A DNA stretch of 46,265 bases. Source: Deltaproteobacteria bacterium. GTDB taxonomy: Bacteria > Myxococcota_A > UBA796 > UBA2385. The translations under genes were made by a program, and so were the position numbers. Location of the stretch: the NCBI GenBank assembly GCA_018401435.1, contig JAGYJW010000054.1, positions 1-46,265 on the forward strand, written 5' to 3'. Below, one piece after another: positions 16,120-24,937 of this stretch. The notes below the pieces were generated by a model. The model was not told the DNA's origin. It ran no database searches and saw only the letters and a program-made list of their open reading frames with translations. Position 1 is the first letter of the stretch. Each line of letters opens with the position of its first letter.

Positions 16120-16575
16120 ATCCAAGGTGCTCTCGCTCCCCGGGCGGCGATTGTTGTAGCGGCCGATGAAGTCGGCGACGATGCGGCGCGCCTCGTCGAG
16201 AGACCCGGTGGGCAGGACCGGATGGCGTCCCCGTTGAGCGTGCGGAGCCGCCGTTCGATCTTGCTGTTGGGCTGAGGGGTAGCCCGGCGTGACATGCACG
16301 TGCGTGATGCCGACGAGTCGGACGTACTTCTTGTAGTCGGGGGCGATGAACTGGGAACCGTTTTCGGAGATGATGCGGGGTTTGACGACGGGGAGGCGCT
16401 CCAGGCTACGCATGGACGACAGGCGCGAATTCGTGCTCGGTCATGGACCCGCGGATGTCGTGGTGGACGATGAACCGGCTGCAACCGTCGATGATGGTGC
16501 AAAATAGTAGACAGTGCCGGCGACGTTGATGGAGGCGATGTGGATGTGCCAGTGGTCGTGGGGGGGCGAAGGGGG
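16120..16575 (-). pseudogene. IS3-family transposase (OrfB, rve domain) relic
   Basis: Fragments of an IS3 integrase-type core appear in order but in changing frames: DHWHIHIASINVAGTVYYF, CTIIDGCSRFIVHHDIRGSM, KPRIISENGSQFIAPDYKKY, VRLVGITHVHVTPGYPS, NSKIERRLRTLNGD and DEARRIVADFIGRYNNRRP. At least three frame changes are needed. The first catalytic Asp (usually WHIDI) is His and the second (DNG) is Glu, so it is inactive. No terminal repeats were identified. Confidence 0.85.
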
Positions 16576-16610
16576 TACCCGACGCCGGCCTGCGCGCGCC
16601 CTGATCGCGC

Positions 16611-18509
16611 TCAGGGGGCGACGGTGAAGGCCGCGCTGGTGGTCTCGCTGCCATCGCCCCACTGGATGCGCACCCGGTAGTCGCCAGGCGGCAGATCCAT
16701 CACCCCGGGCACGGCGTGGCGCACGGGGAAGTCCAGGGTCCAGGCAAAGGCCCGGGGCTGCGGGTCCAGGCTGTCGGCATAGGGCGGGTCCACGTCCAGG
16801 TGCCAGTGAAAGGGCTGCATGTCGCTGGTCCACAGCACGCCGTTGGGCCGCATCAGCGGCGCATCCCCCGCACCCAGCAGGGTGGCGACGGGCGCGCCCA
16901 GCCAGGGCGCGGTGCCCTGCACCCTGAGGCTCACGAGGTCGGCGGGCCCCACGCTGGCGGCGGGCTGCTGCAGGACGGTGCCCAGGCCCAGCGCCTCTTC
17001 GGCCTGGTAGGGGCTGAAGGTGGGGTCGGCGAAGGGGGTGATGGGGTCGGGCTCGTCCAGCTCCACGTCGGCGCCCTGGAAGCGCCCCTGCACCTTGACC
17101 GCCACCTCGGCCAGGTAGCTGCCCTGGCGGGGCCCCCACAAGGCGCCGCTGGCCTCGTAGCCCCCCTGCCACCAATCGTCTTCCAAGATGGAATAACCCA
17201 GGTAGTCCTGCGAGTATCCAACAAAGAGGATATCCGTCGTATCGGGCCAGTCAGCCTGGATATCGGCCATGACCTGCTCGGCCAGGGCGGTGCCCGGCTC
17301 GCCGGGAAAGGTGACCAGGGTGAGGTCGCCCACGCGGCCCGTGCTCATCACGGTCTGGTTGGGGGCGGGGAAGGTGGCGTTGAAGGGCAGGCAGACCTGG
17401 TCCAGGCCGTCGACGGTGGTGCCGGCATCGCAGTCGCTGTCGCCCTCGCAGTAGACGGCGCCATACTCGTAGGGGAACTCCCCGTCGGCATAGCCGATGG
17501 CCTCGCGGTCGATGCGGGCCCGGTGCACCTCTGCGGCGATGACGGGCTCCTCCTCCCAGGCCAGATCGCCGGTCACCACCGGGGCGAGATCCTCGGCGAA
17601 CTGCCAGCCCGTCTCAGCGATCTGCTGGAAGGGGGGCGGCTGGGAGGCCCCGTCCAGGTAGGGCACCTCGCCGCTGTGGGGCGACATGTCCCCGGCCCAG
17701 GCGTTGAGCACCATCACGTCCACGGGGTGGTCGAAGCGGTCCTCCAGGGACTGCTCCATGGCCCCAAAGACGTCTTGAGACAGCGTGAGATCGTCGATGG
17801 ACAGCGCCGTGCCGTGTACGGCATAGGCGGCCACGATGCCTTGCAGCTGCCCCTCGCGCTCGATGGCAATGAAGGGGGCGGCCCCATTCTCGTAGTCGGG
17901 CGCCCCGTCTTCGCAGCGGCGGTCGGCGTGGGCCTCGGCCGAATAGCCCGCGCTGGTGGCGATGCGCGCGGGGGCCAGGTCATCCAGGGCCGCGGCGATG
18001 GTGTCCACCAGGGCGTCCACGAAGAGCCGGTAGAACTCGGGGAAGAAGGTGTCGGCGATGATGTCGTAGAAGCCGCCGCCATCGATGATGCGACCCGGCC
18101 CGGAGTGGGTGTGGGTGGCCCCGAAGATGAGCGCGTCGTCCAGATCCCGGCCGGTGCGGTCCTTCAGGGCGAGCACCACGGCCCGGCGCAGCTGCTGGAA
18201 GAAGCCCACCGCGTCCACCCGGACGAAGATGACCTCGAAGCCCGCCCCCCGAGACAAGGCCGTGACCTTGATCTCGGGGTGCAGCATCAGGTCGGTGGTG
18301 CCCGGGTACAGATCCGAGAAGGGGGTCTCGGACCGCGGCGCGCCAAAGGGCCCGTAGCCCACCGTGCCCATGCCCACGGGCGCGGGGATGCGTTGGCTGG
18401 CAAAGCCCGCCATCAGCGGGCCGGGCTGGGCCTCTGGTGTGGGATCCTGGACGACGGGCTCGTCCTTCTTGCAGGCGAGCAGCAGCAGGGCGAGCAGGGC
18501 GACGCGCAT
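16611..18509 (-). CDS. Neutral/alkaline ceramidase-like lipoprotein
   Basis: A 632-residue protein starting at ATG 18509 (GGAG upstream), with signal MRVALLALLLLAC and Lys-Lys-Asp after the lipobox. Family zinc ligands are recognisable: ATHTHSGPG (His-x-His region), AYAVHGTALS (His), TFPGEPGT (Glu) and YSQDYLGY (Tyr). The C-terminal domain (ending WGDGSETTSAAFTVAP) corresponds to the family's immunoglobulin-like tail. Neutral ceramidases cleave the N-acyl bond of ceramide, so this would be a surface or periplasmic amidohydrolase acting on sphingolipid-like or other N-acyl lipids. The first 35 residues of the longer open frame were left out because the lipoprotein signal fixes the start. Confidence 0.85.
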   Translation of the reverse strand: MRVALLALLLLACKKDEPVVQDPTPEAQPGPLMAGFASQRIPAPVGMGTVGYGPFGAPRSETPFSDLYPGTTDLMLHPEIKVTALSRGAGFEVIFVRVDAVGFFQQLRRAVVLALKDRTGRDLDDALIFGATHTHSGPGRIIDGGGFYDIIADTFFPEFYRLFVDALVDTIAAALDDLAPARIATSAGYSAEAHADRRCEDGAPDYENGAAPFIAIEREGQLQGIVAAYAVHGTALSIDDLTLSQDVFGAMEQSLEDRFDHPVDVMVLNAWAGDMSPHSGEVPYLDGASQPPPFQQIAETGWQFAEDLAPVVTGDLAWEEEPVIAAEVHRARIDREAIGYADGEFPYEYGAVYCEGDSDCDAGTTVDGLDQVCLPFNATFPAPNQTVMSTGRVGDLTLVTFPGEPGTALAEQVMADIQADWPDTTDILFVGYSQDYLGYSILEDDWWQGGYEASGALWGPRQGSYLAEVAVKVQGRFQGADVELDEPDPITPFADPTFSPYQAEEALGLGTVLQQPAASVGPADLVSLRVQGTAPWLGAPVATLLGAGDAPLMRPNGVLWTSDMQPFHWHLDVDPPYADSLDPQPRAFAWTLDFPVRHAVPGVMDLPPGDYRVRIQWGDGSETTSAAFTVAP

Positions 18510-18586
18510 GGGGGCTCCATCCCGGCACCCTGAAGGGGGGCCGGTCGATTCCGCAGCACTATAGCCCCGGCCCGCGGCCCGGCGGC

Positions 18587-19339
18587 TCAGGTCGTGCCGT
18601 CGTCGGGATTCCACCGCAAGATCTCGTTGCGGTTCTGAAAGAGGATGCTGTTGGCCTCTTGCAGGGACTCGAACTGCCCGGCATCGGTCCAGCGCCCGTG
18701 GCAGATGTCGAATTGCAGCTTGCCGTCGGCGATGTAGAGGTTGTTGACCGTCGTGATCTCGAACTCACCCCGCCCCGATGGCGCGATGGTGCGGATCTTG
18801 TCGAAGACGTCGCAGTGGTAGAAGTAGCAGCCCACCACGGCGAAGCTGCTCTTGGGCTGGGCGGGCTTCTCTTCAATCTCCAGGACGTGCTTCTCGTCCA
18901 GGGCGGCCACCCCATAGCGGCTGGGGTCGCCCACCTCCTTGAGCAGCACCCGGGCGCCGCCGGTCTGCTTGCGAAAGCGCAGGGCATAAGGCGCGATGCT
19001 GTACTCGAAGATGTTGTCGCCCAGCAGCACGCAGATGGGGCTGCCGCCGGCGAAGCCCTCGGCCAGCGCCAGGGCGTCGGCGATACCCGACGCGCTCTCC
19101 TGCACCTTATAGGTCAGCGTGCAGCCGAATTCCGCGCCGCTTCCCAGGCAGCGCACCACATCGCCCATGTGGTCGGTGCTGGTCACCACCAGGATGTCGC
19201 GGATGCCCGCGCTCACCAGCTGCTTGATGGGGTGGTGGATCATGGGTTCGAGGCCCACCGGCAGCAGGTGCTTGTTGGTGGCCTTGGTGAGGGGGAAGAG
19301 GCGGGTGCCCATGCCCCCGGCGAGGATGATGCCCTTCAT
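18587..19339 (-). CDS. rmlA: Glucose-1-phosphate thymidylyltransferase-like nucleotidyltransferase
   Basis: A 250-residue cytoplasmic enzyme beginning MKGIILAGGMGTRLFPLT, the nucleotide-binding loop of RmlA-type sugar-1-phosphate nucleotidyltransferases. It is followed by KHLLPVGLEPMIHHPI, LLGDNIFE (metal-binding Asp) and EIEEKPAQPKS (the EKP motif). It would make dTDP-glucose, or a close nucleotide sugar, to feed the RmlB-type dehydratase at 20689. It is somewhat shorter than the usual 290 residues, as in the short RmlA-like subgroup. It is divergent from the aminotransferase gene with 146 bp between starts, so promoters for both lie at 19340-19485; none is clear enough to place. Confidence 0.85.
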   Translation of the reverse strand: MKGIILAGGMGTRLFPLTKATNKHLLPVGLEPMIHHPIKQLVSAGIRDILVVTSTDHMGDVVRCLGSGAEFGCTLTYKVQESASGIADALALAEGFAGGSPICVLLGDNIFEYSIAPYALRFRKQTGGARVLLKEVGDPSRYGVAALDEKHVLEIEEKPAQPKSSFAVVGCYFYHCDVFDKIRTIAPSGRGEFEITTVNNLYIADGKLQFDICHGRWTDAGQFESLQEANSILFQNRNEILRWNPDDGTT

Positions 19340-19485
19340 GGTGCGCGACCGTCCCTTGAGCGGAGAAGGGCCGCAGCATATCGGATGCGGCCGGGTGCGC
19401 CCGCCCGGCCCCCGTCTCAACTGTTTGCGGGCATCAACCGACGAGAAGGCGCCGGCGCCGCACGCCGACACGCCTTGGAGGCCCC

Positions 19486-20673
19486 ATGGCCGCTCCGCCC
19501 CCCCCTGACGACCGCTCGGCGGGCACCCGCCTGCCCGGCCGGCCCGACGGCCCCGAGTGGTTGACCGTCACCAGCCCCCTGCTGCCCGATCTCGACGAGC
19601 TGGTCCCCCTGCTGGCCGATGTCCTCGACCGCAGGTGGGTGACCAACCAGGGCCACTACGCCCGCCAGCTCGAGCTGGAGCTGGCCGCGCGCCTGGGGGT
19701 GCCCGAGCTGCTGCTCATCACCAATTGCACCATCGCCCTGGAGATGGCCGTGCTGGAGGCCGTGCCCCCCGGCGAGGTCATCTGCACCGCCTACAGCTTT
19801 CCGGCCACCTGGAATATGCTCTTCGAAAACAGCCGCTACAGGCCCGTTTTCGTTGATATTGGCGATCGGTTCTGCATTGACCCCGCCGCGGTCGAGGCCG
19901 CGATCACGCCGATGACCACCGCCATCATGGCCGTGCACCCCTATGGCTTTCCGTGCGATGACGGCGCCCTCAAGGCCATCGCCCGGCGCCATGGGCTGCG
20001 GCTGATCTACGACGCCGCCCACGTCTTCGGCGTCAGCCAGGACGGCGTGCCCCTGGGGGCCTGGGGCGATCTGTCGGCCTTCAGCTTTCACGCCACCAAG
20101 GTCTACAACACGCTGGAGGGCGGCGCCCTCACCGGCGACCCCGAGCTGCTGGAGCGCCTGGCCCGCCGCCGCAACTTCGGCCTGGTGGGGGATGACCAGC
20201 TGGGTTTCGGCACCAATGGCAAGGTGGACGAATTCCGCGCCGTGGTGGGCCTCCTCAACCTGAAGCGGGTGGACGCCGCCATCGCCGCCCGCATGGCCGT
20301 GGCCGACGCCTACCTGGCCGCCCTGCCGGCCCTGGGCATCGACGGGCTGACCCTCTACCCCGACCTCTTCCACGCGCCGGGGCGGGTGACCAACGCCTCC
20401 TACTTCCCGGTGCGCCTGGACCCGGCCGCGGGCCTGGACCGCGACGCGGTGCACAGCGCCTTGAAGACCCGGGGCATCCTGGCCAAGCGCTACTTCTTCC
20501 CCACCGCTGCCAGCTCGGAACTCTACGCCAATCAGGTGCGGGCCGCCGATGTGCCCCGGGCGCGGGCGGCCAGCCACGCCGTGCTCTGCCTGCCCATCCA
20601 CCACCAGATGACCGATGGAGACGTCGATCATGTCGTGGACAGCCTGGCCTGGGCCTGCACCGCCCGCCCCTGA
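19486..20673 (+). CDS. DegT/DnrJ/EryC1/StrS-family sugar aminotransferase
   Basis: A 395-residue PLP enzyme. The PLP lysine is Lys205 in SFHATKVYN. Other landmarks are TNCTIALEMAV (phosphate-binding region), YSFPATW, and LIYDAAHVFG with the Asp that contacts the pyridine nitrogen. The family transfers an amino group to keto-sugars of nucleotide sugars. With RmlA- and RmlB-type enzymes beside it, the likely product is a dTDP-amino-deoxysugar, though the position aminated cannot be read from sequence. It starts at ATG 19486 and is followed after 15 bp by the dehydratase gene. Confidence 0.9.
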   Translation: MAAPPPPDDRSAGTRLPGRPDGPEWLTVTSPLLPDLDELVPLLADVLDRRWVTNQGHYARQLELELAARLGVPELLLITNCTIALEMAVLEAVPPGEVICTAYSFPATWNMLFENSRYRPVFVDIGDRFCIDPAAVEAAITPMTTAIMAVHPYGFPCDDGALKAIARRHGLRLIYDAAHVFGVSQDGVPLGAWGDLSAFSFHATKVYNTLEGGALTGDPELLERLARRRNFGLVGDDQLGFGTNGKVDEFRAVVGLLNLKRVDAAIAARMAVADAYLAALPALGIDGLTLYPDLFHAPGRVTNASYFPVRLDPAAGLDRDAVHSALKTRGILAKRYFFPTAASSELYANQVRAADVPRARAASHAVLCLPIHHQMTDGDVDHVVDSLAWACTARP

Positions 20674-20688
20674 CCCCCGGAGCGCCCC

Positions 20689-21672
20689 TTGCCCACCACC
20701 CTGGTCACCGGCGGCGCCGGCTTCATCGGCAGCGCCTTCGTCCGCCTGCTGCTGAAGGCGCGCCCCGACCGCAAGATCCTCAACCTGGACCGGCTGACCT
20801 ATGCCGGCCACCGCAGCAACCTCGCCGGCGTGCTGGACCACCCCAACCACCGGCTGGTGGTGGGCGATGTGGCCGATCCCAGCCTGGTCGAGGCCCTCTT
20901 TGCCCCCGGTGACATCGACGAGGTGGTGCACTTCGCCGCCGAGAGCCATGTGGACCGCAGCATCGACAGCCCGGCGGTCTTCCTGCGCACCAATATCCTG
21001 GGCACCCAGGTGCTGCTGGACGCGGCCCGCAGCCATGGCCTGCGGCGCTACCTGCAGGTGAGCACCGACGAGGTCTATGGCCACCTGGGCAACGACGACC
21101 CGCCCTTCACCGAAGACAGCCCCATCCACCCGCGCTCGCCCTACTCGGCCAGCAAGGCCAGCGCCGACCACCTGGTGCTGGCCTATGGCGGCACCTATGG
21201 GCTGCCCGTCGTGATCACGCGCTGCTCCAACAACTACGGCCCCTACCAGTACCCCGAGAAGCTCATCCCCGTGATGGTGAGCAAGGCCCTGGACCGCGCC
21301 CCGCTGCCGGTCTACGGAAATGGGCTGAACATCCGGGACTGGATCCACGTGAGCGACCACTGTGCCGGCATTCTCGCTGTTCTCGATCAGGGCCGCGACG
21401 GCCAAGTCTACAATATCGGCGGCGACAGCGAGCGCACCAACCTGGACGTGGTCAAAGCCGTGCTGGCCGCGCTGGACCGCCCCGAGTCCCTGATCTCCTA
21501 TGTGACGGACCGACCGGGCCACGACTGGCGCTATGCCATGGACGCCCGCAAGCTGAAGGCCGAGACGGGCTGGGCGCCCACCCGGCGCTTCGAAGCGGCC
21601 CTGGAAGAGACGGTGCGCTGGTATGTGGACCGGCAGGACTGGTGGCGGCCGTTGGTCAAGGCCGGGGGATGA
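20689..21672 (+). CDS. rmlB: dTDP-glucose 4,6-dehydratase
   Basis: A 327-residue short-chain dehydrogenase-type enzyme. TTG 20689 (CCCGGAGC upstream) gives MPTTLVTGGAGFIGSAF with the NAD-binding GGAGFIG at the very N-terminus. The active-site Tyr152 and Lys156 lie in SPYSASKASADH, with STDEVYG (Thr, Asp, Glu of the dehydratase site) before them. Family function: conversion of dTDP-glucose to the 4-keto-6-deoxy sugar, the substrate for the adjacent aminotransferase. The end overlaps the convergent sulfotransferase gene by 17 bp. Confidence 0.93.
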   Translation: MPTTLVTGGAGFIGSAFVRLLLKARPDRKILNLDRLTYAGHRSNLAGVLDHPNHRLVVGDVADPSLVEALFAPGDIDEVVHFAAESHVDRSIDSPAVFLRTNILGTQVLLDAARSHGLRRYLQVSTDEVYGHLGNDDPPFTEDSPIHPRSPYSASKASADHLVLAYGGTYGLPVVITRCSNNYGPYQYPEKLIPVMVSKALDRAPLPVYGNGLNIRDWIHVSDHCAGILAVLDQGRDGQVYNIGGDSERTNLDVVKAVLAALDRPESLISYVTDRPGHDWRYAMDARKLKAETGWAPTRRFEAALEETVRWYVDRQDWWRPLVKAGG

Positions 21673-22660
21673 GGGCGCTCTCGGCCCAGGCAGCCTCGGC
21701 TTCGGGGTCGGGTTCCCGGCGCGTGACGCGAAAGGGGGAGGGCTGGTCGGGGTGGGCATCGGGAAGCTGGACCCCATCGCGGGCTGCGAAGGCCCGAAGC
21801 TGGTCCCATGCCTCTTGCGGCTTTGAGCACAGGTCGTCGTAGTCCAGGGTCAGGATGCGTTCGGGTGCGACACGGGCGAGTCCTGCGTCGATGGCCGCGT
21901 CCATGCACCGCACCTGCGCGGCCACCTGCTGCAAGGGGCTCAGACCCTCGGCAAGGGGCCCTGGAAGCCTGAAGGAGTACCAAGCTTCCTCTGTTCCGTA
22001 GAATCGCCGACGCGCCCCCAGCAGGGACCGCATGGTCGCCGGCCCGTCCCGCCGCAGCCGAATGAAGCGGGCGGTGGGCAAGACCGCGGCCAGCCAGTCC
22101 AGGTCCCAGCTCGCGATCAAGGCCTTGAGCGCAATCGGGCGGCCAGCCACCGCCTCCCATGCCCCCAGCTGCCCGCAAAAAGCGGCGACATCGGCCCGGG
22201 CCCGACCGAGATCCCCCAGCGCCGGCGGATCGGAAAAGCCGAGGAAATAACGCCAGAAGTACCAGAATTCATTGGGGGCGCCGGGGCCGCGCGTCTTTCC
22301 CAGCTGGTTGGTATAGGGCGCTGGGTCGAGGATCTCGGGTGGCAACAGCAGCTCGGTCTGGTGGTCCACGGACGGGTCCGCCAGCAGGCGGTGCACCGCG
22401 GCGCCCACCGCCGGCGCCCGGTAGAAGCGCGAAATGAGATTGGTTGGCACCTCAAAGGTGCCCGCTCGGGCCAACCAAGCCATCGACATGGTCGTGCCAG
22501 AGCGGGGTGTGCCGCAGATCAAGTATACTGGCAGCTTGGGCGTGGAGTGGGCCTGGGCGAGCGCATCGCCACCCGGCCCGATGGCCGCGGTGAGGGTGGC
22601 AAGCAGGGCCTCCAGGCGGCTGTTGCGCTGGTGTTCGGGACTGCGTTGCTCAGTGGACAT
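21656..22660 (-). CDS. Sulfotransferase-family protein
   Basis: A 334-residue protein with the 5'-phosphosulfate-binding loop LICGTPRSGTTMS at about residues 47-59 and a 3'-phosphate-type segment FIRLRRDGPATMRSLLG further on, as in PAPS-dependent sulfotransferases. LTLDYDDLCSKPQEAW is the usual late motif. It would transfer sulfate to a sugar, lipid or protein acceptor, and the surrounding glycan genes favour a carbohydrate. It starts at ATG 22660 and is convergent with rmlB. Confidence 0.8.
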   Translation of the reverse strand: MSTEQRSPEHQRNSRLEALLATLTAAIGPGGDALAQAHSTPKLPVYLICGTPRSGTTMSMAWLARAGTFEVPTNLISRFYRAPAVGAAVHRLLADPSVDHQTELLLPPEILDPAPYTNQLGKTRGPGAPNEFWYFWRYFLGFSDPPALGDLGRARADVAAFCGQLGAWEAVAGRPIALKALIASWDLDWLAAVLPTARFIRLRRDGPATMRSLLGARRRFYGTEEAWYSFRLPGPLAEGLSPLQQVAAQVRCMDAAIDAGLARVAPERILTLDYDDLCSKPQEAWDQLRAFAARDGVQLPDAHPDQPSPFRVTRREPDPEAEAAWAESALIPRP

Positions 22661-22963
22661 GGGGAATCTCTCTGTGCCCAGGCAGATCTAATCGACTGGC
22701 GGGCGCAGCCCCGCGCCTATGTCGAGCCAGGCGGCCCCGCAACCCTTGCTATTTGGCCGGATGCTGGCTGGTAGGCCGAGAGATGTTGAGGGCGAAGCGC
22801 CTCCCAATACCCCGCAGGCTGGACGGTTTTCAGATAGACTGCGCTCATGGGAGTCCCGAGTGGGGGCTGCCAGGGCCGGCTGGCAGCCCATCGTCGCGGG
22901 CCCCGCCGAGTTTTACCCACACAGGTGAAGGCGAGGGCCAACCGGGAAAGGTAGGAGTGGCCG
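22661..22963. other. 303-bp intergenic region with an inverted repeat
   Basis: No convincing gene. A 9-bp inverted repeat (GGGCTGCCA / TGGCAGCCC, 8-base loop) lies at 22864-22889. It lacks a T run, so I do not call it a terminator. A 43-residue leftward frame (22717-22848, beginning MSAVYLKTVQPAGYW) has no ribosome-binding or family support. The divergent promoters of the flanking genes must be here. Confidence 0.5.
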
Positions 22964-23820
22964 GTGCCAGATTCAGTCGCTGGAGGAATCGGCGTGTTTC
23001 TCGGTCAAGAAGTGTCGCTTGAGACGACACCAACGCGCTTCCGTTCGTGCGCTCTGCGCGTCTCAAGTGGGCGTGCCGCATTGGCCAGAATTCTAGCAAT
23101 TGCGCGCCCCAGACGAGTGCGGGTTCCTGACTGGACTTGTGACGCAGTCCTCCTGCCGATGGCCGAAGCATCTATCGCCATCTTGAGAGTCCCCGTCGGG
23201 GCTGACCTGTTGCCCGGTCCAGACATCGCGCCAGAGCCCGACGAGTTGGCTCTGGTTGTTGACCTGTTGATGGCGCCCAAGACCCGCGTCATTCTGGCGG
23301 ACAGCGCGAGTCGCCGCCCACGGACATCAGGGCATTCGCATCCGTGCGCAAGTGGTTTGGATTGCCCGACGGAGCGCTCCTATCGGGACCAGATATGGGC
23401 CCGGCACCCGAAAGACGCAACGACCGAGTAAAGGACCAACACCTCAACGCCCGCGCGATCGGCTCCCCACTTGCACTATCCGCAATGCGCGCGAATGAAT
23501 TGTGTCTCAACACCACCTATGAGGCTCCGGCCGAACAGAGCGACAACATCTTAGATAGGGTGCCTCACGATGCCATCAAGTCGGCCCGACGCCGAAACTT
23601 CCTGCACTTGCACGACGCCCTGTCTGACATAAACTTGATTGACCTGCCCCCGCTACCCTCCGGAAGCGTTCCCTTCGCATATCCGCTGCTGCCATGCGTG
23701 CCCGTAAGCCATGAAGAGCTGCACGCCGCACGCATCTGGGTGCCTCGCTTGTGGCCCGAGAGGACTGCCGACCGAGAGGCCACGGCCTGGACGCGACGGC
23801 TCTCGTCGGACCTGCTATAA
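22964..23820 (+). CDS. DegT-like (PLP-transferase-fold) protein, frameshifted
   Basis: GTG 22964 has AGGAG seven bases upstream. The N-terminal part (RVSSGRAALARILAI, RVRVPDWTCDAVLLP, ALVVDLLMAPKTRVILADSA) resembles degenerate DegT-like proteins of polysaccharide clusters. The frame then goes wrong near 23305-23320 and closes at 23431. The next frame continues the protein as SPPTDIRAFASVRKWFGLPD, GALLSG, AIKSARRRNFLHLHDAL and AARIWVPRLWPE to TAA at 23820. One missing base restores a protein of about 285 residues. The Lys of true aminotransferases appears as VRKWFG. The G+C content looks lower than in flanking genes, hinting at transfer. Confidence 0.6.
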
Positions 23821-23965
23821 CTGCCCATCGATCATCGATACGGCCCGGCGGAGATGGACTCGGTTATGGACCATATCCGTGCCATACTAGTGGTGAGTAG
23901 GTGAACAATGATCGCTCTGACGTGCTGCAGCCAGCTTTCCATGTGCATTTTCAGGGGCTGATGCT

Positions 23966-24856
23966 ATGACGCATCCCTATGCAAGCGCGCACTACGCTGA
24001 AAGCCTGGAACACATAGGTTCTCCCCTCTTCGTCCCCGAATGGGGTGGGCATGTCCTGCTTCGACAGACGCCCTGCGGCACGCGCCAAGACGCGATTGGT
24101 CCCTACCCATTGACCATTCTTGGGTCTGAGTGCGATCTGGCAGCTGGGCTCGCGCGCTTGAGGGCGGCAGGACTGGTCTCTGTGGTGCTTGTGCTGGATC
24201 GGGCTCACTTGCCGCCCGTGGCCGCAATTCAGAATGCACCCATGACGATCCGTCCCTACAAGTCGCACTATCTCTACGAACGAAACCGGGGACCGATTGG
24301 CTATGCCAAACACCACCGATACGAGGTCAAACGGGCCCAAGGACGGATTCGTGCGGCCGAAGTCCGCCTCTCGGACCACCTTGGCGCTTGGAAGGCGCTT
24401 TATGGCGAACTGGTGGTCAAGCACCGGCTCTCTGGCACCCATGCCTTCCTGGACCGACACCACGAGGTGCTCTCCACCATGCCCGGCGTCCGGACCTTCG
24501 CTGCCTTTGCTGAGGACCAACTGGTCTCGGCCCACATCTTCGTGACCCATGAGGGCCATGCAATGAGCCATTTGGCCGCCTCGTCGGCAGATGGCTATCG
24601 AGTTGGTGCAGCCTACGCTGTGAATGACCACGCAATCGTCCACTTGAGCGATTGTACGACCGTCAACTTCGGAGGTGGGGCAGGAGGGCAGGAAGATCCA
24701 GGGGACGGCCTCGTCCGATTCAAGAAGGGCTTCTCCAACTGCACAGCGCCTGCCTATATATGCAGCGCTGTGTTGGACGAGCCCACCTATCGCAAACTCA
24801 GCGCCGAAGGCGTGGAGTCGCAGTATTTTCCGGCCTATCGGCGGCCTGGCGCGTAG
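23966..24856 (+). CDS. FemAB/GNAT-like acyltransferase
   Basis: A 296-residue protein starting at ATG 23966. The C-terminal half fits the FemAB-type GNAT fold found in polysaccharide clusters: GPIGYAKHHRYEVKRAQ, a central ELVVKHRLSGTHAFL, then VRTFAAFAEDQLVSAHIFV (the beta4-beta5 core) and LVRFKKGFSNCTAPAY near the end. The likely role is transfer of an acyl or aminoacyl group to an amino sugar, consistent with the aminotransferases beside it. It lies 145 bp after the frameshifted DegT-like gene. The exact acyl donor is not evident. Confidence 0.7.
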   Translation: MTHPYASAHYAESLEHIGSPLFVPEWGGHVLLRQTPCGTRQDAIGPYPLTILGSECDLAAGLARLRAAGLVSVVLVLDRAHLPPVAAIQNAPMTIRPYKSHYLYERNRGPIGYAKHHRYEVKRAQGRIRAAEVRLSDHLGAWKALYGELVVKHRLSGTHAFLDRHHEVLSTMPGVRTFAAFAEDQLVSAHIFVTHEGHAMSHLAASSADGYRVGAAYAVNDHAIVHLSDCTTVNFGGGAGGQEDPGDGLVRFKKGFSNCTAPAYICSAVLDEPTYRKLSAEGVESQYFPAYRRPGA

Positions 24857-24937
24857 CCCCTGCCGACGCCATGCGAGTTGGGCATCTGCCCGATCGGCCC
24901 GGTCCCCGTGGATCGCCAGCAGTGACCGAAGACCAAT

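Noticed and set aside
22717..22848. 43-residue leftward frame between the sulfotransferase and the DegT-like gene
   Set aside because: No ribosome-binding site, no family resemblance, and an unremarkable length for chance in this base composition.
22864..22889. Inverted repeat considered as a Rho-independent terminator
   Set aside because: No run of T follows on either strand, and both flanking genes point away from it, so no transcript would end here.
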